A stretch of DNA of 64,000 bases from Candidatus Sulfotelmatobacter sp. (GTDB lineage Bacteria; Vulcanimicrobiota; Vulcanimicrobiia; Vulcanimicrobiales; Vulcanimicrobiaceae). The notes under the pieces are model-generated. The model had not been told where the DNA came from. It did no database searches and was given only the letters and a program-made list of their open reading frames with translations. Below, piece by piece: positions 8,649 to 17,580 of the stretch. Each line of letters starts with the position of its first letter. Positions within the stretch are counted from its first letter, which is position 1. The position numbers were made by a program, and so were the translations under genes. Where the stretch lies: assembly GCA_035504415.1 (NCBI GenBank), contig DATJRY010000011.1:248001-312000 (forward strand). The letters are read 5' to 3'.

Positions 8649-9455
8649 TCAGAGCTTGTCCCGCAGATCGGCCGCCAGCGCGCGCAGCACCGGATCGGCC
8701 GCGTCGTGCGCACAGCGATCGAAGGCGATCCGGGCGTCGGCGCGCTGACCGTCGCGCAGCAGAACGGTGCCCAGCGCGAAGCGCGCGCGCGCGTACGCGG
8801 GCGAAAGCGTCAGCGCGCGCTCGAGCTCGGCGCGCGCGGCGTCGTCGCGTCCCGCGCGCAGCTCGACCAGCGCGAGGTCGTAGTGCGCGACGGCGTAGGC
8901 CGGGTCGTTGGTCAACAGCGTGCCGAAGTCGCCGCGCGCGGTCGCGAGGTCGCCGCTCTGCAACGCGGCCAAGCCGCGCCCGTAGCGCGCGAGCGCCGCC
9001 TGCGGATCGAGCGCGACGAAACGATCGCCGGCGGCGCGCGCCGCGGGCAGGTCGCCGCGGCGCAGCTCGATCGCAACCAGGTTCGCGGCGGCGGCGGCGA
9101 AGGAGGGGTCGAGATGCAGCGCTTGGTGCAGGAGCTCCGCGGCCGCGTCGTCGCGGCCGAGGTTCGCCTCCGCGAGCGCGAGGTCGTAGCGAGCCGTGGA
9201 TCCTTGCGGCTCGGGCGGGTCGAGCGCGACCGCACGCTTGAACTCGGCCTCGGCGCCGGCCCACTCGCCGCGGTTCTCCGCGGCGAGTCCACGCTCGAAG
9301 CGTTCGTGCAGCTCGCGGCGCAGCGCCAGCGCCGCCAGCGCGCGCGGGTCGGTCGTGCGCGGCGCGGCGGTCGGCGTCGCGTACGTCTGTGCGAGCGCGC
9401 CGGCCGACGCCGCGGCGAACAACGCCAGCGCGAACACGGGCGCGCGCGACCGCAC
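8649..9455 (-). CDS. Secreted TPR-repeat protein
   Basis: The GTG at 9455 begins a 268-residue protein with a signal peptide ending near GALA. The rest is four to five tetratricopeptide repeats, visible as recurring A-x-Y-x2-A and LxLDPxxAxA patterns, for example AEFKRAVALDPPEP and LLHQALHLDPSFA. TPR proteins are periplasmic scaffolds and have no catalysis. It sits between a 76-residue membrane protein (one base apart) and the two-component pair (three bases apart), so it may be part of the signalling system's input or output. Confidence 0.75.
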   Translation of the reverse strand: MRSRAPVFALALFAAASAGALAQTYATPTAAPRTTDPRALAALALRRELHERFERGLAAENRGEWAGAEAEFKRAVALDPPEPQGSTARYDLALAEANLGRDDAAAELLHQALHLDPSFAAAAANLVAIELRRGDLPAARAAGDRFVALDPQAALARYGRGLAALQSGDLATARGDFGTLLTNDPAYAVAHYDLALVELRAGRDDAARAELERALTLSPAYARARFALGTVLLRDGQRADARIAFDRCAHDAADPVLRALAADLRDKL

Positions 9456-9456
9456 G

Positions 9457-9687
9457 TCAGTCTCCGGGCAGTCCGGCGGCGGCGGCCGTGTGCGCGCGGG
9501 CGGCTCGCTCGGGCGCGCAATCCCAGCCGGTTCGGCCGTTCTCGGTGATCGGGCCCAGCAGGGCCGGCGGTGCGCTCGGGACCAGCGCCGCGGGGTCGCC
9601 GAGGACCAGCTCGGCGCCCATGGCGCCACCGGCGCACGCGGCCACCGCGAGCGCGAGGGCTATCAGCCAGCGCCGCAGGCCCGTCAC
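9457..9687 (-). CDS. Small membrane protein, unknown
   Basis: The proposed GTG at 9687 gives 76 residues: a basic start, one hydrophobic helix (about 5-25), then a Pro/Ala-rich tail with one Cys. Its TGA is one base before the TPR gene's GTG, the spacing of translationally coupled genes; that is the main reason for calling it. A longer frame opens at 9768 but would overlap the divergent gene's start. No family is recognised. Confidence 0.5.
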   Translation of the reverse strand: MTGLRRWLIALALAVAACAGGAMGAELVLGDPAALVPSAPPALLGPITENGRTGWDCAPERAARAHTAAAAGLPGD

Positions 9688-9721
9688 GTGCGGTAGTGTA
9701 CGGCGGGGTCGTGAACGATTC

Positions 9722-11419
9722 CTGAGGAGCGGCCCGGCCCTCGGCCTACTCGCCTTGCTGGTCGCCACGCTGCTCGCGTTCGTCCGCCCGGCGGCCGCCG
9801 ACGAGCTCGTCGTCGGCGCGCTGCGCGATCAGGACGGCCGCCCGGTCGCTGGGGCGCAGGTCGTCGCCCGCGACGCCGGCGGGAGCGTGCTCGGCCGTGA
9901 TCGGAGCGCGGCCGACGGGACCTTCGCGCTGAGCGTCCCCGTCCGGCCGGTCACCCTCGACATCCGCGCCGCAGACACCGATCCCCAGCGGGTGCGGGTT
10001 CCGGCCGCCGGGCCGGTGGTCGCGATCCTGCCCCGGCATCGCGCCGCGGACCTGATCCCGACGGTCGCCGATCTCGCCGCGCTGCCGGCCGGCGACCTGG
10101 CCTCGCTGGCGTCGGTCGTCCCCGAGCGGTTCACCGGCTACAACGGGATCGACGATCGCGGGCTGGGCGGCGGGTACGGGGCCGTCACGATCGCCGGCCT
10201 TCCGTTCTACCGCCGCGGCGACGGCGCCGACGCGACCTCGCTCTTGCCGGACCACGCGGCCGGCTCGCTGAGCGTGACCGATCCCCTCGATGCCCTGTGG
10301 TACGGCGATCGCGCCGGCGGCGGCGTGATCGACGCCGACCCGTTCGACCGCCAGGACACCGTCCGGGCGACCGACCGCGACGCGCTGGTCGCCGGCGGCG
10401 GCGACCCGACCGCGATTCTGGCGACCTCGTGGGACCCCGACGGCGTGCGGCAGCTGGCCGGCGTGCGCGCGACCGGATCGCTCGGGCCGGTGCAGGCAGC
10501 CTTCGTCGCGCTCGCCGGCGACACGCCCGACGCCACCTACGGCGGCGTCGGGCTCGACCTGCGTACCGCGACGACCGCGCTCGATCTGGGCGCGCACCTG
10601 GCGCTGACCCGCGACGCCGCCGTGTCACCGTACGACGCGCCGAGTCTGCCCGACGTCGGCAGCGTCGCCGAGCTCGACCTCGACGCGTCGGCACGCGGGC
10701 CGGACGCGCTCGCGGTCCGCCTGCGCTGGCTCGACGAACAGGATCTCTTCGAGGGGGGCAGCGGTGCGCACGAAGACGCGGCGCTGGTGATCGGGACGAC
10801 GCGCGGCTCGGCCGTGCGCACGACGATCGCGCTAGCGCTGGCGTACGGTGCCGATCGCGATGACGACGACACTCGCACCGGGCTCGCGCTCTTGCCGTCG
10901 ATCTCGGCGGTCGCGCCGTTGAGCGCGGATTGGACGGCGCACGCGGGCCTGGGCGATGCGACGATCGGGATTCCCGGGACGGCGATCGCGCGCAGCTCGC
11001 TCGGCCAAGCCGGACTCTCGTACGCCGATCACCGCCGGCTGCTCGGCGACGTGATCGCGTACGCCGACGGCACCGACGATCCCGACGCGGTCGTGCGCGG
11101 CTACGCCGCCTCGCTGGGCTGGGAGTTCGCGCCGCTGCTCTCGCTGCGCGCGTGGGCGGCCAGCGACGGCGACGTCTACGAGCGGCTGTTGCCGATCTAC
11201 GCCGGCGGCCCTCTCGGGTACGGCACGGCGGACCGAACGACGCAACGGCAACTGCTCTGGTTGACCTGGGACGTTCCGTTGCGGCTGGATCTGCTGGTGC
11301 GCAACGGCGCGCTCGAAGGCGCGGCGCGCATCCCCTTCTCCTCGCGCTTCGCGCTGGCGGTCGGCTCGTACCGCCGCGGCGCGACGCGCGTCTTCTCGGT
11401 GGGAGTGACCGGACGCTGA
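9722..11419 (+). CDS. TonB-receptor-like outer-membrane protein with N-terminal carboxypeptidase-regulatory domain
   Basis: The frame shows a signal peptide (GLLALLVATLLAFVRPAAA), a CarboxypepD-reg-like beta-sandwich (DELVVGALRDQDGRPVAGAQV onward), a plug-like region and alternating strands ending in an aromatic-rich C-terminal segment. At about 565 residues it is short for a TonB receptor. The start is uncertain: no ATG, GTG or TTG follows the upstream stop before the signal peptide core, except TTG at 9755. CTG at 9722 is given as the outer limit. The gene heads a run with a GH47 glycosidase (stop and start overlap as TGATG) and a solute-binding lipoprotein, which suggests glycan uptake. 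Confidence 0.65.
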   Translation: MRSGPALGLLALLVATLLAFVRPAAADELVVGALRDQDGRPVAGAQVVARDAGGSVLGRDRSAADGTFALSVPVRPVTLDIRAADTDPQRVRVPAAGPVVAILPRHRAADLIPTVADLAALPAGDLASLASVVPERFTGYNGIDDRGLGGGYGAVTIAGLPFYRRGDGADATSLLPDHAAGSLSVTDPLDALWYGDRAGGGVIDADPFDRQDTVRATDRDALVAGGGDPTAILATSWDPDGVRQLAGVRATGSLGPVQAAFVALAGDTPDATYGGVGLDLRTATTALDLGAHLALTRDAAVSPYDAPSLPDVGSVAELDLDASARGPDALAVRLRWLDEQDLFEGGSGAHEDAALVIGTTRGSAVRTTIALALAYGADRDDDDTRTGLALLPSISAVAPLSADWTAHAGLGDATIGIPGTAIARSSLGQAGLSYADHRRLLGDVIAYADGTDDPDAVVRGYAASLGWEFAPLLSLRAWAASDGDVYERLLPIYAGGPLGYGTADRTTQRQLLWLTWDVPLRLDLLVRNGALEGAARIPFSSRFALAVGSYRRGATRVFSVGVTGR

Positions 11420-12798
11420 TGCTTCGCAACCGTTTCTTGGGCACGCTCGGCGCGGCGCTCGCCGCCGGCCGAGTGACGGCCGCGTCCGCCGCGACGCCGC
11501 CGCCCGCGCGCGTGGCCGACCAGGTGCGCGCCGAGTTCCGCCACGCGTGGGACGGCTACGTCCGCTTCGCGTGGGGCGCCGACGAGGTCAAGCCCGTCAG
11601 CGGCACGCCCAGCGACTTCTTCATCCCCGGGCACTCGCTCGGCCTATCGATCGTCGAAGCGCTCGACACGCTGTACGTCATGGGCTTGGACGACGAGCTG
11701 CAGCGCGCGGTGCGCTGGATCGTCGACCGGCTCGACTTCGACGTCGACGGCGACGCGCAGATGTTCGAGGCGATGATCCGGCTGGTCGGCGGTTTGATCG
11801 CCGGCTACGCCGCGACCGGCGAACGCGTGCTGCTCGAGCGCGGCCGCGATCTCGCCGACCGGCTGTTGCCGTGCTTCACGAAATCGCCCACCGGCGCACC
11901 GTACCGGTACGCCAACCTGCGCACCGGCGCGGTGCGCGAGCCGCACATGAACCTGGCCGAGATCGGCAGCAACATCCTCGAGTACGGCGAGCTGACCCGT
12001 CTGACCGGCGATCCGAAGTACCTGGCCGCGTCGAAGCGCGCGTACGCGACGGTCATCGCGAAGCGCACGCCGTTGAATCTGCTCGGCACGTACTTCGACG
12101 TCGAGCAGGGGACGTTCGCCGACGTCCGCGACGTCGCGCCGAATCCGCCGGTCGACTCGTTCTACGAGTACCTGTGGGGCGGCTGGCAGATGCTCGGCGA
12201 CACCGAGTGCCGCGACTGGTACCGGATGCTGACCGACGCGATCTTGCGCTGGCAAGTCGACCACGTCGCGGGGCGGCTGTGGTTTCGCCAAGTCGACGCG
12301 ACGACCGGCGCGCCGCTGGGCACCGAGCAAGTCGAGCTGGCCGCGTTCTACGCCGAGCTGGTCGCGAAGGGCGGCGACCGGGCCGTCGGCGAGGCGTACT
12401 ACGACTCGTGGACGTGGATGGCGCAGCGCTACGGCATAATCCCCGAAGTCTTCGACTACGCCACCGGCGTGGTGACGGCACCGAGCAACGAGCTGCGGCC
12501 CGAGTACCTCAACGCCGCCTTCGACTTGTGGTTCCTCACCGGCAAGCAGAAGTACCGCGACACCGCCTACGCGTACTTCGACGCGATGCGCACCTACTGC
12601 CGCGTGCCCAACGGCTACACCATCGTCCAGGACGTGCGGCCGCGCCCGATGGTGCTCGGCGATCTCTTCCCCGCCTACGCGTTCTCCGAGAACTTCAAGT
12701 ACCTGTACCTGATGTTCGCGAGCACGCCGCGCTTCGATCCGGCGCAGTACTATCTGAACACCGAGGGCAAAGTGCTGCGCGGGCTGGTGCGTGCGTAA
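11419..12798 (+). CDS. Glycoside hydrolase family 47 alpha-1,2-mannosidase-like protein
   Basis: The ATG at 11419 overlaps the preceding stop by one base. This 459-residue protein opens with a signal peptide (to about residue 25) and has the GH47 barrel pattern: HSLGLSIVEALDTLYVMGL near 75, AQMFEAMIRLVGGLIAGY near 118, LAEIGSNILEYGELTRLTG, DSFYEYLWGGWQML, and LRPEYLNAAFDLWFLTG carrying the acidic E near the active site. GH47 enzymes trim alpha-1,2-mannose and need Ca2+; they dominate in eukaryotic ER and Golgi, with fewer bacterial members. It is presumably periplasmic, and the neighbouring solute-binding protein may handle the product. Confidence 0.85.
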   Translation: MLRNRFLGTLGAALAAGRVTAASAATPPPARVADQVRAEFRHAWDGYVRFAWGADEVKPVSGTPSDFFIPGHSLGLSIVEALDTLYVMGLDDELQRAVRWIVDRLDFDVDGDAQMFEAMIRLVGGLIAGYAATGERVLLERGRDLADRLLPCFTKSPTGAPYRYANLRTGAVREPHMNLAEIGSNILEYGELTRLTGDPKYLAASKRAYATVIAKRTPLNLLGTYFDVEQGTFADVRDVAPNPPVDSFYEYLWGGWQMLGDTECRDWYRMLTDAILRWQVDHVAGRLWFRQVDATTGAPLGTEQVELAAFYAELVAKGGDRAVGEAYYDSWTWMAQRYGIIPEVFDYATGVVTAPSNELRPEYLNAAFDLWFLTGKQKYRDTAYAYFDAMRTYCRVPNGYTIVQDVRPRPMVLGDLFPAYAFSENFKYLYLMFASTPRFDPAQYYLNTEGKVLRGLVRA

Positions 12799-14410
12799 GG
12801 CCGCGCTGGCGCTGGGCGTGGCGCTGCTGGTGCTGTGCGGCTGCACGCGCGACGCGGGCACCGGCGTCGGCGGGCGCCATCCGTGGACGCAGCCCGGCGT
12901 GCTGCGCCTGGGCGACATCGCCGAGCCCGACAGCCTCAACCCGCTGCTCTCGACGATGGACCTGAGCTACGACATGTCCTCGCTGATGTTCTCGTATCTG
13001 GTCACGGCGAACGCGCAGGGAGCGCTCATCCCCGATCTGGCGACGGCCGTACCCACGGTGGCGAATCACGGCATCTCGGCCGACGGGCGCAGCGTCACCT
13101 ATCACCTGCGGCGCGGCGTGCGCTGGCACGACGGCGTCCCGTTCGACGCGCGCGACGTCGCCTTCTCGTGGCGCGCGATCATGAGCCCGCGCAACAACGT
13201 CCTGCACCGCGAGGGCTACCAAGAGGTCGTGCGGATCGACACGCCCGACCCGTACACGGTCGTCGTCCGCCTGCGGCGGCGTTATCCGCCCTTCGTCACC
13301 CAGTTTTTCACCACGCTGCAAGAGGGCGCGAAGCCGGTCGTGCCGGCGCACCTGTTGGCGCGCTACGCCGAGATCAACGACGTCCCGTTCAACGCCGCGC
13401 CGGTGGGGACGGGGCCGTTCCGCTTCGTGCGCTGGGACCGCGGCCGCGACATCGTGCTGGAGCGCAACGACGCCTACTTCCGCGGCCGACCGAAGCTGGA
13501 TCGCGTGGTGCTCAACGTCTTGCCCGACGCCAACACCGTCGCCACCAGCCTGCAGACGCACGCGATCGATCTGATCGTCAACGGCAACCCGGTCATGTAC
13601 CAGCGCTTCCACGACGTGCCCGGGATCGTCGACCGGGTGACGCCGTGGAACGCGCTGCGGCTGATCATGTTCGACGACGCGCGGCCGGCGATGCGCGAGC
13701 CGGCGGTCCGCCGGGCGCTCAGCGTCGCGATCGACGTGCGCACGCTGATCGCCAAGCTGACCTTCGGCACCGGTGCGGCGACCGGCGAGCTGGGCGCGCC
13801 GACCTCGCTCGGGTACGCGCAGCTCCCGCCCTATCCGTACGATCCGGCGCTGGCGCGCGCGCTGCTCGAGCGCGACGGGTGGCACCTCGGTCCGGGCGGC
13901 GTGCGGGTCAAGAACGGCGCGCCGCTCGACCTGCTCTTCGTCGTTCCCGCCGGCGCCGACGAGCAGAACTTCGCCGTGCAGATCCAAGCGATGCTGGCGC
14001 AAATCGGGGCGCGCGTCACCATCAAGACGTTCCCGTACAAGGGGATCTTCGCGTTCGACGGTCCGATCGTGCGCGGGAGGTTCGATCTCTCGGTCTACGG
14101 CAACACGCTCAACTACGACCCCGACAGCACCAGCCTGCTCGGCTGCAACCAGTTCGTGCCCAAAGGCGAGAACGAGTCGCGCTTCTGCGATCCGCGCGTC
14201 GACGCGCTCGAACGCGCCGGCCTGGCCACCGACGATCCGGCCGAGCGCGCCGCGATCTATCGCCGGATCGGCCGCATCGTCCATGACGCGGTGCCGTACT
14301 TACCGCTCTACCTGCGCCGCCGCATCTCGATCTACAACGACGACCTGCACGGCTACGAACCGGCACCGATCGCCGGCCCGTGGTGGAACGCCTGGACCTG
14401 GCAGATTTGA
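12791..14410 (+). CDS. Family-5 (oligopeptide-type) ABC transporter solute-binding lipoprotein
   Basis: The GTG at 12791 lies inside the end of the mannosidase gene (8-base overlap). The 539-residue protein has a lipobox LCGC (Cys about 18) and the SBP-bac-5 pattern: LRLGDIAEPDSLNPLLS, the GRSVTYHLRRGVRWHDGVPFDARDVAFSW segment, VGTGPFRFVRWDRGRDIVLERND, and a C-terminal hinge with YLPLYLRRRISIYN. Such proteins bind peptides, nickel or oligosaccharides. No permease or ATPase gene follows, so its transporter must be elsewhere. Linkage to GH47 hints at a manno-oligosaccharide or glycopeptide ligand; this is inference. Confidence 0.9.
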   Translation: MRKAALALGVALLVLCGCTRDAGTGVGGRHPWTQPGVLRLGDIAEPDSLNPLLSTMDLSYDMSSLMFSYLVTANAQGALIPDLATAVPTVANHGISADGRSVTYHLRRGVRWHDGVPFDARDVAFSWRAIMSPRNNVLHREGYQEVVRIDTPDPYTVVVRLRRRYPPFVTQFFTTLQEGAKPVVPAHLLARYAEINDVPFNAAPVGTGPFRFVRWDRGRDIVLERNDAYFRGRPKLDRVVLNVLPDANTVATSLQTHAIDLIVNGNPVMYQRFHDVPGIVDRVTPWNALRLIMFDDARPAMREPAVRRALSVAIDVRTLIAKLTFGTGAATGELGAPTSLGYAQLPPYPYDPALARALLERDGWHLGPGGVRVKNGAPLDLLFVVPAGADEQNFAVQIQAMLAQIGARVTIKTFPYKGIFAFDGPIVRGRFDLSVYGNTLNYDPDSTSLLGCNQFVPKGENESRFCDPRVDALERAGLATDDPAERAAIYRRIGRIVHDAVPYLPLYLRRRISIYNDDLHGYEPAPIAGPWWNAWTWQI

Positions 14411-14420
14411 TCGGCGCCGC

Positions 14421-15203
14421 TCAGCGGGTGAGATACGGTTGCGCCCAGCGCAGCCCCGCGCGCGTGTCGGCGCGCGGGCGGTACTCGCAGCCGATCCAGC
14501 CGTCGTACCCGAGCTCGTCGAGCACGGCGAGCAGATAGGCGTAGTTCACCTCGCCGTGGTCGGGCTCGTCGCGGCCGGGGTTGCCGGCGATCTGCACGTG
14601 CGCGTAACGGCCGGCCAACGCGCGCATGCGGTGCGCCAGATCGCCTTCGCTGATCTGCGCGTGATAGAGGTCGAGCTGCAGCGCCAGGTTCGGTTCGTCG
14701 ACGCGCTCGATGATCGCGATCGCCTCGGCGGTCGTGCGCAGCAGGTAGCCGGGGTTGTCGCGGGCGTTGAGCGGCTCGATCAGCACGGTGACGCCGACCG
14801 GTGCCGCCGCGCACGCGGCGCGACGCAGGTTCGCGACGTAGGTCTCGACGTACGCGGCACGGTCCGCGCCGGGCGGCACGATGCCGGCCATCGCGTGCAC
14901 GAGCGGCACGCCGCACGTCCGCGCGTACGCGAGTCCCGTGCGCACCGCGGCCGCGAAGTCCGCCTCGCGGCCCGGCAGCGCGGCGAGCCCGCGTTCGCCC
15001 GCGGCCCAATCGCCCGGCGGCAGGTTCACCAGCACCAGCTCCAGCCCGTGCGCCTCGAGCCGCTCGCGCACCGTCTCCGCCGCGAGCTCGTACGGGAAGA
15101 GCACTTCGACGCCGCGGAATCCGGCGTCCGCGGCGGCGGCGAACCGTTCGCGCAACGGCAGCTCGGTGAACAGCCAGCTCAGGTTCGCGGCGAGCTTGGG
15201 CAC
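14421..15203 (-). CDS. hyi: Hydroxypyruvate isomerase family sugar isomerase
   Basis: A 260-residue TIM-barrel protein with the Hyi/OtnI pattern: AANLSWLFTELPLRERF at the start, FRGVEVLFPY, VLIEPLNARDNPGYLL with a metal-binding Glu, LQLDLYHAQISEGD with Asp and His ligands, HVQIAGNPGRDEPDHGEVNY, and IGCEYRPRADTRAGL. It interconverts hydroxypyruvate and tartronate semialdehyde, or related 2-oxo-tetronates, in the cytoplasm. Length matches the family. It converges on the solute-binding protein gene and precedes nothing obvious in a glyoxylate pathway, so the exact substrate is open. Confidence 0.88.
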   Translation of the reverse strand: MPKLAANLSWLFTELPLRERFAAAADAGFRGVEVLFPYELAAETVRERLEAHGLELVLVNLPPGDWAAGERGLAALPGREADFAAAVRTGLAYARTCGVPLVHAMAGIVPPGADRAAYVETYVANLRRAACAAAPVGVTVLIEPLNARDNPGYLLRTTAEAIAIIERVDEPNLALQLDLYHAQISEGDLAHRMRALAGRYAHVQIAGNPGRDEPDHGEVNYAYLLAVLDELGYDGWIGCEYRPRADTRAGLRWAQPYLTR

Positions 15204-15210
15204 CGCCGGC

Positions 15211-16002
15211 TCAGGCGGTACGCGGTTCGACGAACAGCGTTTGCGTCGCGACGCCCAGGTAGCCGTCGTCGTCGGCCAGCCGCGCCGTCGTGACGCCGCC
15301 GCCGTCGTCGCCGAGCGCCGTGCGCGCGTCCATGTAGATCCACTCGCCGCGCGGCTCGCGCGCCAGCGCGATCGAGAGCGAGGGCGGCACGAACAGCCAC
15401 TCCTTGAACGGCAGCTCGCCGCTGATGCCGTTGGCCGAGTCGACGATCAGCAGCAGCCGCTCGAGCGGCGTCGGCGCGAGGCCGGGAAAGAGCGGCAAGT
15501 CGACGCGCGTCCACACGTGCGCGGGTCCGAGCGCGTTGAAGCCGCCCTCCACGAAGCGCCACTCGATCGACTTGGCGTAGCCCCAGCCCGACAGTCCGAA
15601 CGCGGCGCCCGGTGTCGCTTCGGGGGGACGCGGCGGCGGTGCGTCGGCGGGCGTCACGCCCGGCGGAACGTGCAGTCCGGGCGCGCGCGCGATGCGCCAG
15701 ATGCTGGTGCGCACCACGTCGCGGCCGCCCGCCGAGAGCGTTGCCTCCAGAAACTCGATCCGCTTGCCGGGCCGCACGACGCGCGTGGTGACCTCGATCT
15801 CACCTTGCGGGATCGCGCCGAGAAACTCCGAGCTGACGCGCGCCACGCGCACGTCGTCGCGCGGGTACGCCTCGTTCAGCGCGTGCACGAGCAGCGTCGT
15901 CGGCGGGCTGCCGTGCTGCAGGTTCGCGCCCCACGGGCTCGCGGTCGCCGCGCCGGCGTGAAAACGGCCGGGGCCGAGCCGCTCGAAGTACGCGTTCGCC
16001 AT
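15211..16002 (-). CDS. Acyl-CoA thioesterase-like protein (TesB/double hot-dog type)
   Basis: Start set at the ATG at 16002 (MANAYFERLG); a frame extends eight codons further to 16026. The 263 residues read as two fused hot-dog domains: an N-terminal half with ANLQHGSPPTTLLVHALNEAY and TTRVVRPGKRIEFLEATLSAGGRDVVR, a Pro-rich linker near 145-160, and a C-terminal half with PFKEWLFVPPSLSIAL and YLGVATQTLFV. The family hydrolyses acyl-CoA. It lies seven bases from the isomerase gene on the same strand and just downstream of tRNA-Val. Confidence 0.78.
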   Translation of the reverse strand: MANAYFERLGPGRFHAGAATASPWGANLQHGSPPTTLLVHALNEAYPRDDVRVARVSSEFLGAIPQGEIEVTTRVVRPGKRIEFLEATLSAGGRDVVRTSIWRIARAPGLHVPPGVTPADAPPPRPPEATPGAAFGLSGWGYAKSIEWRFVEGGFNALGPAHVWTRVDLPLFPGLAPTPLERLLLIVDSANGISGELPFKEWLFVPPSLSIALAREPRGEWIYMDARTALGDDGGGVTTARLADDDGYLGVATQTLFVEPRTA

Positions 16003-16035
16003 GCGGAGAAGTCGGCCGTGGTGCATGGCGCTTCC

Positions 16036-16110
16036 TGGTGGGCGATGACGGATTCGAACCGCCGACCCTCCCCGTGTAAAGGGGACGCTCTACCGCTGAG
16101 CTAATCGCCC
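16036..16110 (-). tRNA. tRNA-Val (anticodon TAC), CCA encoded
   Basis: Read on the minus strand it gives a full cloverleaf: acceptor GGGCGAT/ATCGCCC, D arm GCTC-GAGC, anticodon stem TCCCC/GGGGA with loop TTTACAC (anticodon TAC), and T arm with GGTTCGAATCC. Discriminator A at 16039 is followed by a genomically encoded CCA (16036-16038). Confidence 0.96.
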
Positions 16111-16173
16111 GCGCCGTCGAGCGGCCTTCGCCGCGGCGGGAGCGCGCTCCCCGGACGGGGCACAAGGAGCAGA

Positions 16174-17580
16174 ATGCAGCAACGGCGGCTGGCCCTCGAC
16201 GAAACGCGCCCGATCTGGCGCACGATGCTGATCTTCTTGTTGCCGCTGATGGCGAGCAACTTCTTGCAGTCGGCCTCGTCGACGTTCAACAGCATCTACC
16301 TGGGTCAGCTGATCGGCGTGCGCGCGCTGGCGGCGGCGTCGGGCTTCTTCCCGATCGTCTTCTTCATGATCTCGTTCTTCGTCGGCCTCGCGAGCGCCAG
16401 CTCGGTGCTGATCGGACAGGCCTACGGCGCGCGCGACGAGGACCGCATCGAGTCGGTGGCCGGCACCACGCTGACGCTGGCGATCGGGCTCGGACTGGTC
16501 GTCGGCGTCCTGGGGGCGCTGTTCATCACGCCGCTGCTGCACCTGATCGGGATGCCCGCCGACGTCTTCGCGCTGGCGGTGCGCTACGCGCGGGTGACGT
16601 TTCTTTCGCTGCCGCTGCTGTTCGTCTACCTCGCCTACACCACGTTCGTGCGCGGCACCGGCGACACGCGCACGCCGTTCGTCGCGCTCATCGTCAGCAC
16701 CGCCGTCAGCTTGGTCGTCACGCCGGCACTGATCGAAGGCTGGCTTGGCCTGCCCAAGCTCGGCATCGTGTCGGCCGCGGTCGCGAACATCGTCGGCAGC
16801 GCGGCGGCGCTGGCGTTCATGCTGATCGCGCTGGCGGCGGAGAAGAACCCGCTGGCCTTCGACGCCGGCTTGGCGCGGCACATGCGCATCATGCCGAAGG
16901 TCGTGGTCTTGCTGCTGCGCTTGGGCATCCCGACCGGCGTCCAGTTCGTGATGATCTCGCTGGCCGAGATCGCGGTCATCTCGCTGGTCAACCGCTTCGG
17001 CTCGTCGGCGACGGCGGCGTACGGCGCGGTCAACCAGATCGTCTCGTACGTGCAGTTTCCGGCCATCTCGATCGGCATCTCCGCGTCGATCTTCGGCTCC
17101 CAGGCGATCGGCGCGAAGCGTTTCGACCGGCTCGGCCACATCGCGAAGGCGGCCGTCGGGCTCAACTGGGCGATCGGCGCGATCCTCATCACGCTGGTCT
17201 ACGTCTTCGACCGCGACATCCTACGCCTGTTCGTCACCGATCCGACCGTGGTCGAGTTGGCGCACGGTCTGCTGGAGATCACGCTGTGGAGCTACGTGAT
17301 CTTCGGCACCTCGGCGGTGCTGTCCGGACAGATGCGCTCGAGCGGCAGCGTGCTGTGGCCGACGCTGCTCTCGATCGTCTCGATCTGGGCCGTCGAGGTC
17401 CCGGTCGCGTACGGGTTGGCGCCGCACCTGGGCTTGACCGGCGTGTGGATCGCCTACCCGGTCGCGTTCTGCGTCGGCCTGGCGCTGCAGTCGGCCTACT
17501 ACTTCGGCGTGTGGCGGCGCCAGCGGCTGACGACGCTGCTCGACGACCTCGACGGCAAGGAGCTGCCGGTCGCGACCTAG
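16174..17580 (+). CDS. MATE family efflux transporter
   Basis: A 468-residue polytopic protein of twelve hydrophobic helices arranged as two similar halves, the MATE layout. Recognisable pieces include RTMLIFLLPLMASNFLQSASSTFNSIYLGQLIGVRALAA in the first half, IGQAYGARDEDRI, and AVNQIVSYVQFPAISIGISASIFGSQAIGAKRFDRLGHIA in the second. MATE pumps export cationic drugs or metabolites using Na+ or H+. ATG at 16174 follows GGAG with good spacing. Its stop overlaps the stop of the convergent cytochrome P460 gene (CTAG). Confidence 0.93.
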   Translation: MQQRRLALDETRPIWRTMLIFLLPLMASNFLQSASSTFNSIYLGQLIGVRALAAASGFFPIVFFMISFFVGLASASSVLIGQAYGARDEDRIESVAGTTLTLAIGLGLVVGVLGALFITPLLHLIGMPADVFALAVRYARVTFLSLPLLFVYLAYTTFVRGTGDTRTPFVALIVSTAVSLVVTPALIEGWLGLPKLGIVSAAVANIVGSAAALAFMLIALAAEKNPLAFDAGLARHMRIMPKVVVLLLRLGIPTGVQFVMISLAEIAVISLVNRFGSSATAAYGAVNQIVSYVQFPAISIGISASIFGSQAIGAKRFDRLGHIAKAAVGLNWAIGAILITLVYVFDRDILRLFVTDPTVVELAHGLLEITLWSYVIFGTSAVLSGQMRSSGSVLWPTLLSIVSIWAVEVPVAYGLAPHLGLTGVWIAYPVAFCVGLALQSAYYFGVWRRQRLTTLLDDLDGKELPVAT

